In this document: positions 17,381-25,849 of the stretch, piece by piece
How positions within the stretch are numbered: position 1 is the stretch's first letter
Layout: the number at the start of each line of letters is the position of its first letter
Source: Planctomycetota bacterium
GTDB lineage: Bacteria; Planctomycetota; Planctomycetia; Gemmatales; Gemmataceae
Length of the DNA stretch: 48,829 nt
Reading direction: 5' to 3'
NCBI GenBank assembly: GCA_016195405.1
Contig: JACPZP010000078.1
Location: 1 to 48,829, forward strand
Made by a program: the position numbers and the translations under genes
The notes under the pieces: model-generated
Told to the model about the DNA's origin: nothing
The model's database searches: none
Seen by the model: the letters and a program-made list of their open reading frames with translations, nothing else

Positions 17381-17505
17381 ATCCGGCATATCGCTGAAAC
17401 ATCCGGCATATCGCTGAAACAATCCGGCACATCGCTGAAGCAATCCGCTACTTCGCTGAAACAATCAGCCATACCGGTGAAACAATCAGCCACTTCGATG
17501 AATGA
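17381..17505. repeat. 21-bp tandem repeat array between the SDR paralogs
   Basis: Six units of the type ATCCGGCATATCGCTGAAACA (17381, 17401, 17422, 17443, 17464 and 17485; the first is 20 bp, the rest 21), drifting to ATCAGCCACTTCGATGAATGA at the end, with a partial unit to 17518. The unit length is a multiple of three, and on the plus strand it encodes a heptapeptide repeat (TSLKQSA and variants). Direct repeats with no spacer and no unique sequence between units rule out a CRISPR array. The array ends close to the stop of the second SDR at 17511. Confidence 0.85.
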
Positions 17506-17510
17506 ATCAG

Positions 17511-18386
17511 CTAAGTCGCATGGAACCGAGGGACTTGTCGGCCGTCGATGTCCGTGAAGCCGTATTCGCGCGCCAGTTCGGCGACGAAGTGGATCTTGCC
17601 GGTCTTCTCCATGACGTTCTTGTCAGCCGCCAAAGCCGCCACCGCTCGGCCAACGTACTCAACCGACTCACTCTTGTCGAAACGGAACATCTTCTTTTGT
17701 TCCTCCGTCTTGACGTACGCCAAGACGCGCTCGGTTTGCATGAAACCGGGCATGAGCGTGACGACGGCGATCTTGCGCGGTTTACCTTCGACGCTCATGG
17801 CGCGCATCATGCGATTGATGCACTGATGAGAGAGATCCCACACAAGTTGGCCGCCGTAGTCGTCGGTCGCCGCGGTGTCGATCACGCCGTCGGTGACGCC
17901 GACGATAAGGCCCCGCCCCGTAGCCGCCATCAAGCGGGCCGCGTAACAGCTCATCAGCAAATAGGCGAAGGGGCCGCCGTCGATCATGGGCCGCCAATAG
18001 CGCGGCGATTCTTCCCAGAAGGGACGGCTCCACCCAGCCAACGGGTCCTCGCCCGCTCGAAACGCATCCGCGGCCCCCCAGACGGCGTTGGCCAAAACGT
18101 CCACCTTGCCGTGCTCGCGTTTCACACGGTCAAAAAGGGCGGCGACTTGCTCCTCGACGGTGCAATCGGTGCGAGCGGCAATGCCTTTGCCGCCGCGGGC
18201 CGACACGGCTTCGGCGGTGTCTTCGATGGTTCCCGGCGCGCCGTCGGCCGGCTTGGGGCCGTCGCGGATCGTGCGCCCGGCGACATAGACGGTCGCGCCC
18301 GCATCCCCCAAGGCCAGCGCGATGCCCTTGCCCGCGCCGCGGCTGGCGCCCGCGACGACGGCGATTTTACTTTCGAGTCGCTTCAT
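17511..18386 (-). CDS. SDR-family protein, paralog 2, catalytic pair apparently lost
   Basis: A 291-residue paralog of the previous SDR, with the glycine motif GASRGAGKG near residue 13 and the same C-terminal AREYGFTDIDG. Aligning its QLVWDLSHQCINRM with paralog 1's NLFYDLVKISVTRL puts Trp where the catalytic Tyr should be and His where the Lys should be. By this reading it binds NAD(P) but lacks the standard YxxxK pair, so it may be non-catalytic or use other residues. A GGGGAG site lies about 8 bases before ATG 18386. It is transcribed away from the TetR gene, with a shared operator region between them (18387-18524), so TetR control is likely. Confidence 0.85.
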   Translation of the reverse strand: MKRLESKIAVVAGASRGAGKGIALALGDAGATVYVAGRTIRDGPKPADGAPGTIEDTAEAVSARGGKGIAARTDCTVEEQVAALFDRVKREHGKVDVLANAVWGAADAFRAGEDPLAGWSRPFWEESPRYWRPMIDGGPFAYLLMSCYAARLMAATGRGLIVGVTDGVIDTAATDDYGGQLVWDLSHQCINRMMRAMSVEGKPRKIAVVTLMPGFMQTERVLAYVKTEEQKKMFRFDKSESVEYVGRAVAALAADKNVMEKTGKIHFVAELAREYGFTDIDGRQVPRFHAT

Positions 18387-18489
18387 GGTGTTTCTCCCCT
18401 GGGTCGCCGTTGGCTCCCCGCTAAACGGATGTGTAAACAGGGTGTGTCAACTCATATATAAATAATCATTCATTAACTAACTGTCAAGA

Positions 18490-18518
18490 TTGAAAATGAA
18501 TGTTCATTCATTTATATT
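18490..18518 (+). promoter_or_regulatory. Promoter of the TetR gene, likely leaderless
   Basis: TTGAAA at 18490-18495, a 17-base spacer, then TATATT at 18513-18518. Transcription would begin about 7 bases later, at or next to ATG 18525, so the mRNA would have little or no leader. No Shine-Dalgarno is visible before the ATG, which agrees with leaderless translation. A TetR-type operator fills the -35 to -10 spacer. Confidence 0.6.
18494..18513. promoter_or_regulatory. TetR-type operator (palindrome)
   Basis: A palindrome with 9-bp arms and a 2-base centre, AAATGAATG-TT-CATTCATTT, lying between the -35 and -10 of the TetR promoter. A further half-site CATTCATT is at 18467-18474, towards the divergent SDR gene. 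Its position suggests TetR autorepression and joint control of SDR paralog 2. Inferred from symmetry and position, not from binding data. Confidence 0.65.
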
Positions 18519-18524
18519 GGCTCC

Positions 18525-19163
18525 ATGCCAAGACCTCGCGAAACAACCAATGACGCCATCCTCGAAGCCGCCGCCCGCGCCATCGCCAAGGTCGGTCCGG
18601 CCCGGCTCACCTTGGCCCATGTCGCTGCCGAGGTCGGCGTCGCCCCGGCTACGCTCATGCAACGCTTCGGCTCCAAGCGCGGCCTGCTCCTGGCGCTGGC
18701 TCGTCAGGGAAGCGACGCCAGCGGCGATCAGTACGCCGCCATTCGCTCCGCCCACGCCTCGCCGCTGGAGGCCCTCTTTGCCGTCAGCGACTGCATGGCC
18801 GGCATGGCGCCGACGCCCGAGGCGCTCGCCAACCATCTCGCGTTTCTCCACATCGATCTCACCGATCCGGATTTCCACAAGCTGGCGCTGGCGCACTCGC
18901 GGATCGCCCATACGGAAATCCGCAAGCTGCTTGACGAGGCCGTGGCGCGCGGAGAATTGTCAAAATGCGACACGGAGCGGCTGGCACGGGCGGTCGGCAG
19001 CGTCATGGGCGGCGGCCTCCTCAGTTGGGCCATCGTGCGCGACGGCACTGCCGCCCATTGGCTGCGCAGAGACCTTGAAACTCTGCTAGCGCCCTATCGT
19101 CTAGCGTCCTATCGTCCGAAGAAAAAAACGGCTCGCCTCCCAAGAAAAGCTCACCGAAGATGA
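18525..19163 (+). CDS. TetR-family transcriptional regulator
   Basis: A 212-residue regulator. The N-terminal helix-turn-helix is clear: DAILEAAARAIAKVG, then LAHVAAEVGVAPATLMQRF and GSKRGLLLALA. The ligand-binding C-terminal domain shows no named subfamily. It has a basic tail (RPKKKTARLPRKAHRR). The coding DNA just before the tail has an adjacent 15-bp near-duplicate (19086-19100 and 19101-19115), which explains the repeated LAPYR/LASYR. The gene is divergent from SDR paralog 2 with an operator between, and 16 bases upstream of the metalloprotease gene, so it likely represses its neighbours. Confidence 0.92.
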   Translation: MPRPRETTNDAILEAAARAIAKVGPARLTLAHVAAEVGVAPATLMQRFGSKRGLLLALARQGSDASGDQYAAIRSAHASPLEALFAVSDCMAGMAPTPEALANHLAFLHIDLTDPDFHKLALAHSRIAHTEIRKLLDEAVARGELSKCDTERLARAVGSVMGGGLLSWAIVRDGTAAHWLRRDLETLLAPYRLASYRPKKKTARLPRKAHRR

Positions 19164-19179
19164 ATTGGAGGAGGAAGCC

Positions 19180-19896
19180 ATGCTTGATGACATGCCGCGC
19201 GAAGACGTCGTCGCGACCATCGACCGGATGGTGAATGAATTGCTCCAGGCGGCCCGTGTCGAAGGGCCGCCTCTCGATGCGATCGCCCTGGCCCAGGGAC
19301 ACTTGGGCATGGTGGTTTGCCTCGACAAGCGCCAGGCGCAGCGCGGGCGGGCGCAACGGAGCGCCGGCGCCAAGCAGATTTACCTGCGGCCAGAGCCGCG
19401 CGAGGAACGCCACCAGTGGACGGTCGCCCATGAAATCGGCGAGCACCTCAAGAGCGAGATGTTGTCACGCCTCGGCATCGAGCCGGCGGATACGAAAGCG
19501 ATGACCGGCGAGTCGCTCGCCAATCTGTTCGCGTATCGTCTTTTGGTTCCAACGTGCTGGTTTGCCGTCGATGCCCCAAATCTCGACTTCGATTTGCTAG
19601 CACTGAAAAAGAAGTACGCTACCGCAAGCCATGAAGTGTTGGCCTGGCGATTTCTCGATTTGCCCGAGCCCTGCATCGTCACGATTCTCGACAACGACCG
19701 CATCACACGGCGGCGCAGCAATTCCTGGCCCACAAGGAAGCAGCTTGAGCCCGCGGAAGAGAAGTGTCTCCGCATCGTTCAAAAGCGCGGCAAACCTCAC
19801 CGCGTCCGGGAGAAGGGCTGGACCGTCCAGGGCTGGCCGGTGCATGAAGCGGAATGGAAGCGCGACATTCTGAGGAGCGTGGTGGAAATCGAATGA
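19180..19896 (+). CDS. ImmA/IrrE-family metallo-endopeptidase
   Basis: A 238-residue protein with the zinc motif HEIGEH in WTVAHEIGEHL (about residues 84-89), the ImmA/IrrE family pattern, followed by helices and a Leu-rich stretch. There is no helix-turn-helix domain, so it would act on a separate regulator. ATG 19180 is chosen over TTG 19165 because GGAGGAGG lies 6 bases before it. It is 16 bases behind the TetR gene and probably cotranscribed. ImmA and IrrE cleave helix-turn-helix repressors of the XRE/DdrO type; a TetR neighbour is unusual. Whether it cleaves this TetR is unknown. Confidence 0.85.
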   Translation: MLDDMPREDVVATIDRMVNELLQAARVEGPPLDAIALAQGHLGMVVCLDKRQAQRGRAQRSAGAKQIYLRPEPREERHQWTVAHEIGEHLKSEMLSRLGIEPADTKAMTGESLANLFAYRLLVPTCWFAVDAPNLDFDLLALKKKYATASHEVLAWRFLDLPEPCIVTILDNDRITRRRSNSWPTRKQLEPAEEKCLRIVQKRGKPHRVREKGWTVQGWPVHEAEWKRDILRSVVEIE

Positions 19897-19900
19897 TGCC

Positions 19901-19977
19901 CAAGCCCGCAGGCGAGTCTTCGAGCCTGCGCGGGTAAAGCAACACCCCGCAGATTCGAAGACTCATCTGCGGGCTTG
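19901..19977. repeat. Dispersed ~80-bp hairpin repeat, copy A
   Basis: Begins CAAGCCCGCAGGCGAGTCTT and ends with a mirror-image GGGCTTG, so the unit folds into a hairpin with GAGTCTTCGA/TCGAAGACTC arms. Related copies lie at 45301-45381 and 46213-46285. It fills the gap between the metalloprotease and the converging response-regulator gene and could serve as a two-way terminator there. Confidence 0.8.
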
Positions 19978-19979
19978 GG

Positions 19980-21434
19980 TTATGGCGCTGACGGCTCGTC
20001 CTCATCCAACCCATTGTCTTTATCCCGATGGATGTCCGTAAGCCCATGTTGTCCGAGCTTTTTGCGAACCGTCGCGCGGTTCAATCCCAGCCATTGCGCC
20101 GCCGCCCAGCGATTGCCGTGCAGGCGGCGCATCACTTCTTCCAATAGCGGCGGCTCCACGCAGCGCAAGAGTTCCTCATACAACTCACGCGGCGGCGCGC
20201 CCCCCGCTGCCTTGATCCGCTCCGCAAGCCAATCGAGCACGGCGGCGGCTAGCTGCTCCTTCGGACTCGCTGTTCCCAATCCGGGCGAGACGGGAAAATG
20301 GTCCGGCAACAACGGTCCGCCTCGGGCGACAATGGCCGCATGCTCCAGGGCGTTGCGCAGCTCACGGACATTTCCCAGCCATGCCTGGGCCGTCAAGAAA
20401 TCCGCCGTCGCGGGCAAGAGCGGCAACAGGCCCGGCTCCAGCTTGCGAAGGAAATGCTCGGTCAAGGGCACGATGTCCTCGCGGCGGTCCCGCAAGGGCG
20501 GCAAATGAATCTGAAAGACGTTCAAACGGAAGAACAGGTCGTGGCGAAAACTCCCCTCGGCCACTTTCCGTTCCAGGTTCTGGTGCGTGGCGGCCAGTAT
20601 GCGGATATTGAACGGCTGCGATTGATTGCTCCCAACCGGCAGCACTTCGTTGTGATCCAATACACGAAGCAACTTCACCTGGACGGGCAGCGGAATCTCC
20701 GCGACTTCGTCGAAGAAAATGGTTCCACCGTCGGCCAGGGAGAGGAGGCCGGCGCGCGCTTGGGCCGCCCCCGTGAAGGCGCCTTTAACGTGGCCGAACA
20801 GTTCGCTTTCCACCAGGTTGGGATTAAGGGCGGCCACGTGAACCGGCAGAAACGGCCGATCGCGGCGCGTGCTGTAGCGATGCACCGCGCGGGCGACCAA
20901 TTCCTTGCCAGTGCCGCTCGCGCCGGTGATGAGCACGCACGACTCGCGCGGCGCCACCAAGGCGATGCGTTTGAACACGCCATGCATGGCCGGACTAACG
21001 CCGACGATTTCTTCGGGAGCCGCAAGCGCATCGGCGGCACTGGTGTTTGCTGTCGGAGCCTGATCTTGCAGGGCGCGGCGCTGCAGGGCGCGGCGGACCG
21101 TCTCCAGCGCTTGCTCGAGATCGAACGGTTTGGCAAGATAATCGAAGGCGCCTCCTTCGACGGCCCGCACCGCCGTGCTGAGGTTGCCGAAGGCAGTGAT
21201 GACGATGACCGGCGCGTCCTTGGAAACTTCGCGCAATCGGCCCAGCGCCGAAAGGCCGTCCAACCCCGGCAAGCGCACGTCGAGAATGACGGCGTCGGGC
21301 CGCTGCTTTTCAGCCTGTGATAGACCCGCTTCGGCAGTCGCGGCGACGGCAACTTGGTGCCCCTCCGCCGACAGCGCCCGCTGCAATGTCCAACAGACGG
21401 CTTCCTCGTCGTCGATGACCAGTATTTGACTCAC
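19980..21434 (-). CDS. NtrC-type sigma-54-dependent response regulator
   Basis: A 484-residue regulator. The receiver domain has the acidic DD (residues 8-9) and the phospho-acceptor Asp52 in VILDVRLPG. The AAA+ domain has Walker A GASGTGKE, the sigma-54 contact motif GAFTGA, and Walker B-type [12 protein letters not shown]. The end has a Fis-type helix-turn-helix ([18 protein letters not shown]). GTG 21434 is chosen because the receiver starts there ([10 protein letters not shown]) and a GGAGAG site lies about 5 bases upstream; the longer open frame is repeat DNA. It sits downstream of its likely partner histidine kinase, 138 bases away, with an inverted repeat in the gap. It would activate sigma-54 promoters; its targets are not visible here. 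Confidence 0.95.
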   Translation of the reverse strand: MSQILVIDDEEAVCWTLQRALSAEGHQVAVAATAEAGLSQAEKQRPDAVILDVRLPGLDGLSALGRLREVSKDAPVIVITAFGNLSTAVRAVEGGAFDYLAKPFDLEQALETVRRALQRRALQDQAPTANTSAADALAAPEEIVGVSPAMHGVFKRIALVAPRESCVLITGASGTGKELVARAVHRYSTRRDRPFLPVHVAALNPNLVESELFGHVKGAFTGAAQARAGLLSLADGGTIFFDEVAEIPLPVQVKLLRVLDHNEVLPVGSNQSQPFNIRILAATHQNLERKVAEGSFRHDLFFRLNVFQIHLPPLRDRREDIVPLTEHFLRKLEPGLLPLLPATADFLTAQAWLGNVRELRNALEHAAIVARGGPLLPDHFPVSPGLGTASPKEQLAAAVLDWLAERIKAAGGAPPRELYEELLRCVEPPLLEEVMRRLHGNRWAAAQWLGLNRATVRKKLGQHGLTDIHRDKDNGLDEDEPSAP

Positions 21435-21447
21435 GAAACTCTCCTGC

Positions 21448-21464
21448 CCGTTTAGCCGCGAGCC
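21448..21464 (+). repeat. Dispersed repeat CCGTTTAGCCGCGAGCC, copy 2
   Basis: Identical to 5135-5151. Together with the inverted copy at 21536-21552 it forms a 17-bp perfect inverted pair in the gap between the kinase and regulator genes, 71 bases apart. The gap would fold on the kinase-regulator mRNA and may alter their ratio. Confidence 0.8.
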
Positions 21465-21535
21465 AACGGCGTGCGCGGGCGGAATCCCTGTTGAAACCTT
21501 AGCTTCGGCCAGGGACCACGTTCGCGCTCGCCGCA

Positions 21536-21552
21536 GGCTCGCGGCTAAACGG
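21536..21552 (-). repeat. Dispersed repeat, inverted copy 3
   Basis: GGCTCGCGGCTAAACGG, the exact reverse complement of 21448-21464 and 5135-5151. It lies 20 bases downstream of the kinase stop on the minus strand. Confidence 0.8.
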
Positions 21553-21572
21553 TGTGCGTTCTGCGCCACACA

Positions 21573-22934
21573 CTAAGCCGGCAATTCGATGCGAAAACAC
21601 GTCCCTTCCGGCCGGCGCGACCACGCGATCGTGCCGGCGTGCGCTTCCACAACCTGTCGCGCCACGGCCAGCCCTAAACCCACGCCTTCGGGCTTTCCGG
21701 TCACGAACGGCTCGAACAATCGATCCGCTATTTCCTTGCTCGGTCCCGGTCCGGAATCGATCACTTCGATCCAGGCCAGGCCCGTCGCCGCGATTCCGGA
21801 CCTGATCTCGACCCTGCCGTCCGGACCAGCGGCCTCGGCGGCATTAGTCATGATGTTGACGAGCAACTGGCTTAGTTGCCCGCCGTCTGCGGATACAATC
21901 AGTGGCCCTTCGCCAGGTAGCACGCACAGGTCAATGGCCGCATGCCGGCACTGTGGCCCCACCAGCGCCGCCGCTTCAGCCACGAGCGTACGTAGGTCGC
22001 AAGCCTCGCGGCGCAACTCGATGGTTTTTCCGAGATCGAGGAAACGCTTCAGGTGCATCTCCATGAGCGCGAGCTGGCGCAGGGCCACGTCGAGCGTCTC
22101 GCCATCGGCTTTTCCCGAGCATTCCTTCGCGTGCAACTGCACTGCCAGCCGGGCGCCGGCGACGCCATTGCGAAGCTGATGCGCCAATCCGCCTGAGACT
22201 TGGCCCAAGAGACGAAGTCGTTCCGTCCGTGTCGCCGTCTCGCGGTAGTCGGCCAGGCGCTGGGCCATATCGTTGACGGATTGCCCGAGGTCGCGCAACT
22301 CGTCATCGCGGCGCGGCAACGACATCGGACTAAAGTCGCCGGCCGCGATCAAACGGGTGCGTCGTTCCAGTTCTTGAATGCGCCGCGTCAGGTGCTGAGT
22401 CACGGCCACGGTCAAACCGATGGCGACGATGCCGCCGATCACTCCTACAACCAAAGCCGGCCTGATTGCCTGCCAGAGCGCGTCGCGCCAAAGCGATTCC
22501 GAGTAGAAGATGTACAAGGTTAGGTTGGCGCTGACATCGTGCCGCAGCGCGACGCCGCGGCAAAAGTAGACGGCGCCGGCAACCTCAACGCGGGATCCCA
22601 ACGGATGTTCGTCGCCGGCCGCGGGCTCCGGCAGAGAAGCGGGCACCGCGGGCAGCGTCGTCATGGGCTGGTTCTTGTCGTCCAGGATGGGCCGGCGATG
22701 GGCATCGCACAAGAGGAAGTCGGCGCCCGACATGCCCTTCATGAGCTTCAAGGTTGACGGATTGAGCGGGAAGGTGACCGAGCCGACCGTGGCCGCCACG
22801 GTATCGAGTTGGTTCTCGATCTGCCGGCGGGCTCGCTCAACCGACGATAGGGCGGTCCACACGCTCATGCCGACCACGCCGGCCATGAGTGTGACCAACG
22901 GAAGCAACAGCTGAAACCGAATGCCAAGACGCAT
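21573..22934 (-). CDS. Sensor histidine kinase, partner of the NtrC-type regulator
   Basis: A 453-residue membrane kinase. ATG 22934 is chosen because the hydrophobic first membrane segment (LGIRFQLLLPLVTLMAGVVG) follows at once; an open stretch upstream to 23024 lacks family features. A periplasmic sensor region (about 45-165), a second membrane segment (IRPALVVGVIGGIVAIGLTV) and a HAMP domain (RRTRLIAAGDF, then ELRDLGQSVNDMAQRL) follow. The dimerisation helix has LGQVSGGLAHQLRNGV with the phospho-His, an NtrB-like GLAHxLRN form. The ATPase domain has N-box NIMTNAAEAAG, DSGPGPS and GVGLGLAVARQVVEAHAG. It should phosphorylate the regulator encoded downstream; its signal is unknown. Confidence 0.93.
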   Translation of the reverse strand: MRLGIRFQLLLPLVTLMAGVVGMSVWTALSSVERARRQIENQLDTVAATVGSVTFPLNPSTLKLMKGMSGADFLLCDAHRRPILDDKNQPMTTLPAVPASLPEPAAGDEHPLGSRVEVAGAVYFCRGVALRHDVSANLTLYIFYSESLWRDALWQAIRPALVVGVIGGIVAIGLTVAVTQHLTRRIQELERRTRLIAAGDFSPMSLPRRDDELRDLGQSVNDMAQRLADYRETATRTERLRLLGQVSGGLAHQLRNGVAGARLAVQLHAKECSGKADGETLDVALRQLALMEMHLKRFLDLGKTIELRREACDLRTLVAEAAALVGPQCRHAAIDLCVLPGEGPLIVSADGGQLSQLLVNIMTNAAEAAGPDGRVEIRSGIAATGLAWIEVIDSGPGPSKEIADRLFEPFVTGKPEGVGLGLAVARQVVEAHAGTIAWSRRPEGTCFRIELPA

Positions 22935-23035
22935 GGGCGGGAACAATCCAGAAAGGACAGGCGCGGGGCTGATATGTGTAGCGTAACGGCAGCCGCCTAG
23001 CGATACAAGGCACTCGCTCCGCACACTCCGAAGAG

Positions 23036-23107
23036 GGAATGATTAAGAGGAAGATTATGAGTATGAAGAGGATTAAGAGCAGGATTAAGAGTTAGAGTAG
23101 GAATTAA
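23036..23107. repeat. Low-complexity GATTAAGAG-rich stretch
   Basis: Imperfect repeats of GATTAAGAG[GC]A between the kinase gene and the S9 peptidase gene. No gene or clear promoter is seen in 22935-23232, which spans 298 bases; a TATAGT -10-like word at 23172 has no good -35. Confidence 0.5.
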
Positions 23108-23232
23108 TCAGACGCGGCCTTCGTCTGAAGAAGGTACTCGCTGATGTATGTCCCGCTCTTTGCCGAGTCCGTATAGTTCCAATAGTGCCACCCAACAAGA
23201 AACATCCTTCGGCTTCTTCGGAGAATCATGCA

Positions 23233-25350
23233 ATGAACCTTGCAGGCTTGCGGAAATGGTGGATGCTCGTCGCGCTATTCGCGTTCCTTGGCTTTGTGCC
23301 ATTGACGACGGTCGCCCAGGATCGCTTGAAAACGATGCCTGGGTACGAGCAATACAAAACGGTGGCCCCGGAAATCGGCAAGTCGGTCAAACTGGGGATC
23401 CCCCGTGCCACCTGGAAGGACGAAGGCAAGTCGTTCGAGTTCGCCAAAGATGGCAAGATTTACAGCTTTGACATCGCGACCGGCAAGGCGGAGGACTCCG
23501 GCAAGACGGCGACGTTCGAAGGCAAGAAAAAAGGCAAAGACAAAGGTCCCGGGCGCGCCCGGTTTTGGACGTTTGAGAATTCGCCGGACGGCAATTTCCG
23601 AGCATTCTACCGGGATCGCAACGTCTGGATCAAAGACCTCAAAAACAACACCGAAACGCAAATCACCACCGAAGGCAACGATAAGAACCGCACCAAATAC
23701 GGCGCCGGCACTTGGGTGTACGGCGAGGAATTATTTCAAGCTCATGCGATGTGGTGGTCGCCCGACGGCAAGAAGCTCGCGTTCTATGGCTTCGATGAGT
23801 CCAAGATTCCGGATTACTATCTGACCAAAGACCAGGCGGCCCTGCAGAGCAAGCTCGAGGTCGAAGCCTATCCCAAAGCCGGCGCTCCGAATCCCGTCGT
23901 GACCCTCTTTGTCTACGACCTTGACGCCAAAAAGAAGACGGAGATCGACATTCGCGACGGCAAGCCGTTCGAGGATTCGGTCGTGGGACACTACGTCTAC
24001 GACCTCAAATGGTCGCCCAACGGCAAGGAGCTGTTCTTCCACCGCGCCAACCGCAAGCAGAACACCATGGAATTCGTGGCCGCCGATCCCGACACGGGCA
24101 AATGCCGGGTCATCATTCACGAGGAATGGCTGCCGAGCTGGGTGGAAAACCATCCCTTCATGAAATACCTGAAGGACAATAGCCGTTTTATTTGGACGTC
24201 CGAGCGCAACGGCTGGAGGAACTTCTATCTCTACGATCTCTCGGGAAAGCAGTTGGCGACGTTGACCAACCACAACTTCTCGGTGGCCAATGTCGTCCGT
24301 GTCGATGAGGACGCCGGTTTGCTCTACTACATGGCTACCGACGGCGATAACCACATGAAGCTCCAGCTTCACAAGGTCGGCCTCGACGGTAAAGGCGATA
24401 AGCGCCTCACGGACCCGGCGTTCCATCATAGCGTAGACATCGCCCCAGACGCAAAGACCTTCATCGACACCATTCAGACGCACGATACGCCGCCTTCCAG
24501 CCGCCTGGTGAATATGGACGGCAAGGTGCTGGCGGAATTGACCAAGAGCGACACTTCGAAATTCGACAAGCTCGGACTCAAGCGCGTCGAAATGTTCACC
24601 TACAAGGCGGCCGACGGCGAAACCGACCTGCACGGGATGCTGCACTTCCCGTCGAATTTCGATCCAAGCAAGAAATACCCGCTGTTGGTCTCCGTTTACG
24701 GAGGGCCGGCGACCAACGGCGCCCACGAAACGTTCACGCTGCCCAGCGGTCTCAATCCGTTCGGCCCACCCAGCGGCATCACTGAATACGGCTTTCTGGT
24801 GGCTTCGCTCGACTCACGCAGCGCCGCCAACCGCGGCAAGAAAGTTCTCGACTCGATCTACCAAAGGTTGGGCACCGTCGAGATGGACGACCAGGCCGCG
24901 GGCGTCAAGGCGCTTTGGGATCGGCCTTATGTCGACCGCAATCGCGTCGGCATCTTCGGCGCGTCCTACGGCGGCTACGCGTCCATTATGTGCATGTTGC
25001 GCCACCCGGACGTCTTCCAGGCCGCCTGTGCCTCTTCGTCGGTCAGTGATTGGCGTCATTACGACAGCATTTATACTGAGCGCTACATGTGGCTCCCCAA
25101 CGAAAACACCGCGGGATATGAGGCCGGCAACGCCATCAAGTACATCCCCAACATGAAAGGCCGGCTCATGCTGTTCTTCGGCACCGCTGACGACAACGTG
25201 CATCCTTCGAACACGCTGGCATTCATCAAAGCTCTGCAAAAGGCCGGCAAGAGCTTCGAGCTTCAGCTCGGACCCGACCAGGGCCACACCGCCTTGTCGG
25301 CGCCGCGAATGATGGAGTTCTTCATCGAAAACCTGGTGATGAAACAGTGA
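23233..25350 (+). CDS. Exported S9 prolyl oligopeptidase/DPP IV-like peptidase
   Basis: A 705-residue serine peptidase. ATG 23233 is chosen because it gives a signal peptide (LRKWWMLVALFAFLGFVPLT, cleavage near VAQ); the frame is open 16 codons further upstream. The N-terminal part is a DPP IV-type beta-propeller (SPDGNFRAFYRDRN, WWSPDGKKLAFYGFDE), and the C-terminal alpha/beta-hydrolase domain has GIFGASYGGYASIM with Ser578, GTADDNVHPSN with the Asp (653/654) and DQGHTALS with His685. This matches the catalytic order Ser, Asp, His of family S9B. It likely removes dipeptides after proline or similar residues outside the cytoplasm. Confidence 0.95.
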   Translation: MNLAGLRKWWMLVALFAFLGFVPLTTVAQDRLKTMPGYEQYKTVAPEIGKSVKLGIPRATWKDEGKSFEFAKDGKIYSFDIATGKAEDSGKTATFEGKKKGKDKGPGRARFWTFENSPDGNFRAFYRDRNVWIKDLKNNTETQITTEGNDKNRTKYGAGTWVYGEELFQAHAMWWSPDGKKLAFYGFDESKIPDYYLTKDQAALQSKLEVEAYPKAGAPNPVVTLFVYDLDAKKKTEIDIRDGKPFEDSVVGHYVYDLKWSPNGKELFFHRANRKQNTMEFVAADPDTGKCRVIIHEEWLPSWVENHPFMKYLKDNSRFIWTSERNGWRNFYLYDLSGKQLATLTNHNFSVANVVRVDEDAGLLYYMATDGDNHMKLQLHKVGLDGKGDKRLTDPAFHHSVDIAPDAKTFIDTIQTHDTPPSSRLVNMDGKVLAELTKSDTSKFDKLGLKRVEMFTYKAADGETDLHGMLHFPSNFDPSKKYPLLVSVYGGPATNGAHETFTLPSGLNPFGPPSGITEYGFLVASLDSRSAANRGKKVLDSIYQRLGTVEMDDQAAGVKALWDRPYVDRNRVGIFGASYGGYASIMCMLRHPDVFQAACASSSVSDWRHYDSIYTERYMWLPNENTAGYEAGNAIKYIPNMKGRLMLFFGTADDNVHPSNTLAFIKALQKAGKSFELQLGPDQGHTALSAPRMMEFFIENLVMKQ

Positions 25351-25431
25351 CCGATGCGCGCACCCATAGGACGGCTTGAAACTAGCGCGCAGTTGCCGTA
25401 ACGTGGTTCTGAGTTCACTTGAGGGATGGCA

Positions 25432-25845
25432 ATGGCAATAGCCCTAAGACCAGTTGCCAAGTGTGTGTACGTTTGTGATGAAGTCGTAGCCGATCCTTCA
25501 AGTGGAAAGATAAGTGTCCTGAATCTCTGGGATGCAATCAGGATACCGGCGACAGCCGCTCTCCCTTACACTCTGAAAAAAGTCAGCGTGTTCGTATGGT
25601 GCCGCGACGGTCTTGGAAAGATGAAAACGAGGATTGACATCATTGAAGTCGACTCCGAGACCGTGGTGCGCCGGACAAAGAGCTGCGTTCTGGACTTTAA
25701 GCGACGGACTGATTCGATCTTTGCTCGCTACAAGCTTGCGAACTGTATCTTCCCTAGGCCAGGTGATTACTTGATCGAAGTGTACTGCGAAGGTGAGTTT
25801 ATCGACGATCAGGTGATCCGCGTGGGGTTTGAGTCTGGCGAGTGA
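25432..25845 (+). CDS. DUF6941-like small beta protein
   Basis: A 137-residue protein with strand-rich sequence (CVYVCDEVVADPSSGKISVL, then FPRPGDYLIEVYCEGEFID). It resembles the DUF6941 group, a small beta-sandwich family of unknown role; this is a pattern judgement, not a search result. ATG 25432 is preferred to ATG 25426 because GAGGG (25421-25425) then sits 6 bases upstream. There are no membrane segments or signal peptide. The neighbours give no hint of function. Confidence 0.6.
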   Translation: MAIALRPVAKCVYVCDEVVADPSSGKISVLNLWDAIRIPATAALPYTLKKVSVFVWCRDGLGKMKTRIDIIEVDSETVVRRTKSCVLDFKRRTDSIFARYKLANCIFPRPGDYLIEVYCEGEFIDDQVIRVGFESGE

Positions 25846-25849
25846 ACTC

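Noticed and set aside
17381..17505. Possible CRISPR array
   Set aside because: Units are contiguous 21-bp direct repeats with no unique spacers, and no cas genes are near.
17270..17557. Plus-strand ORF with heptapeptide repeats as a gene
   Set aside because: No ribosome site or promoter, and the pattern follows from the tandem DNA repeat; kept as a finding, not as a gene.
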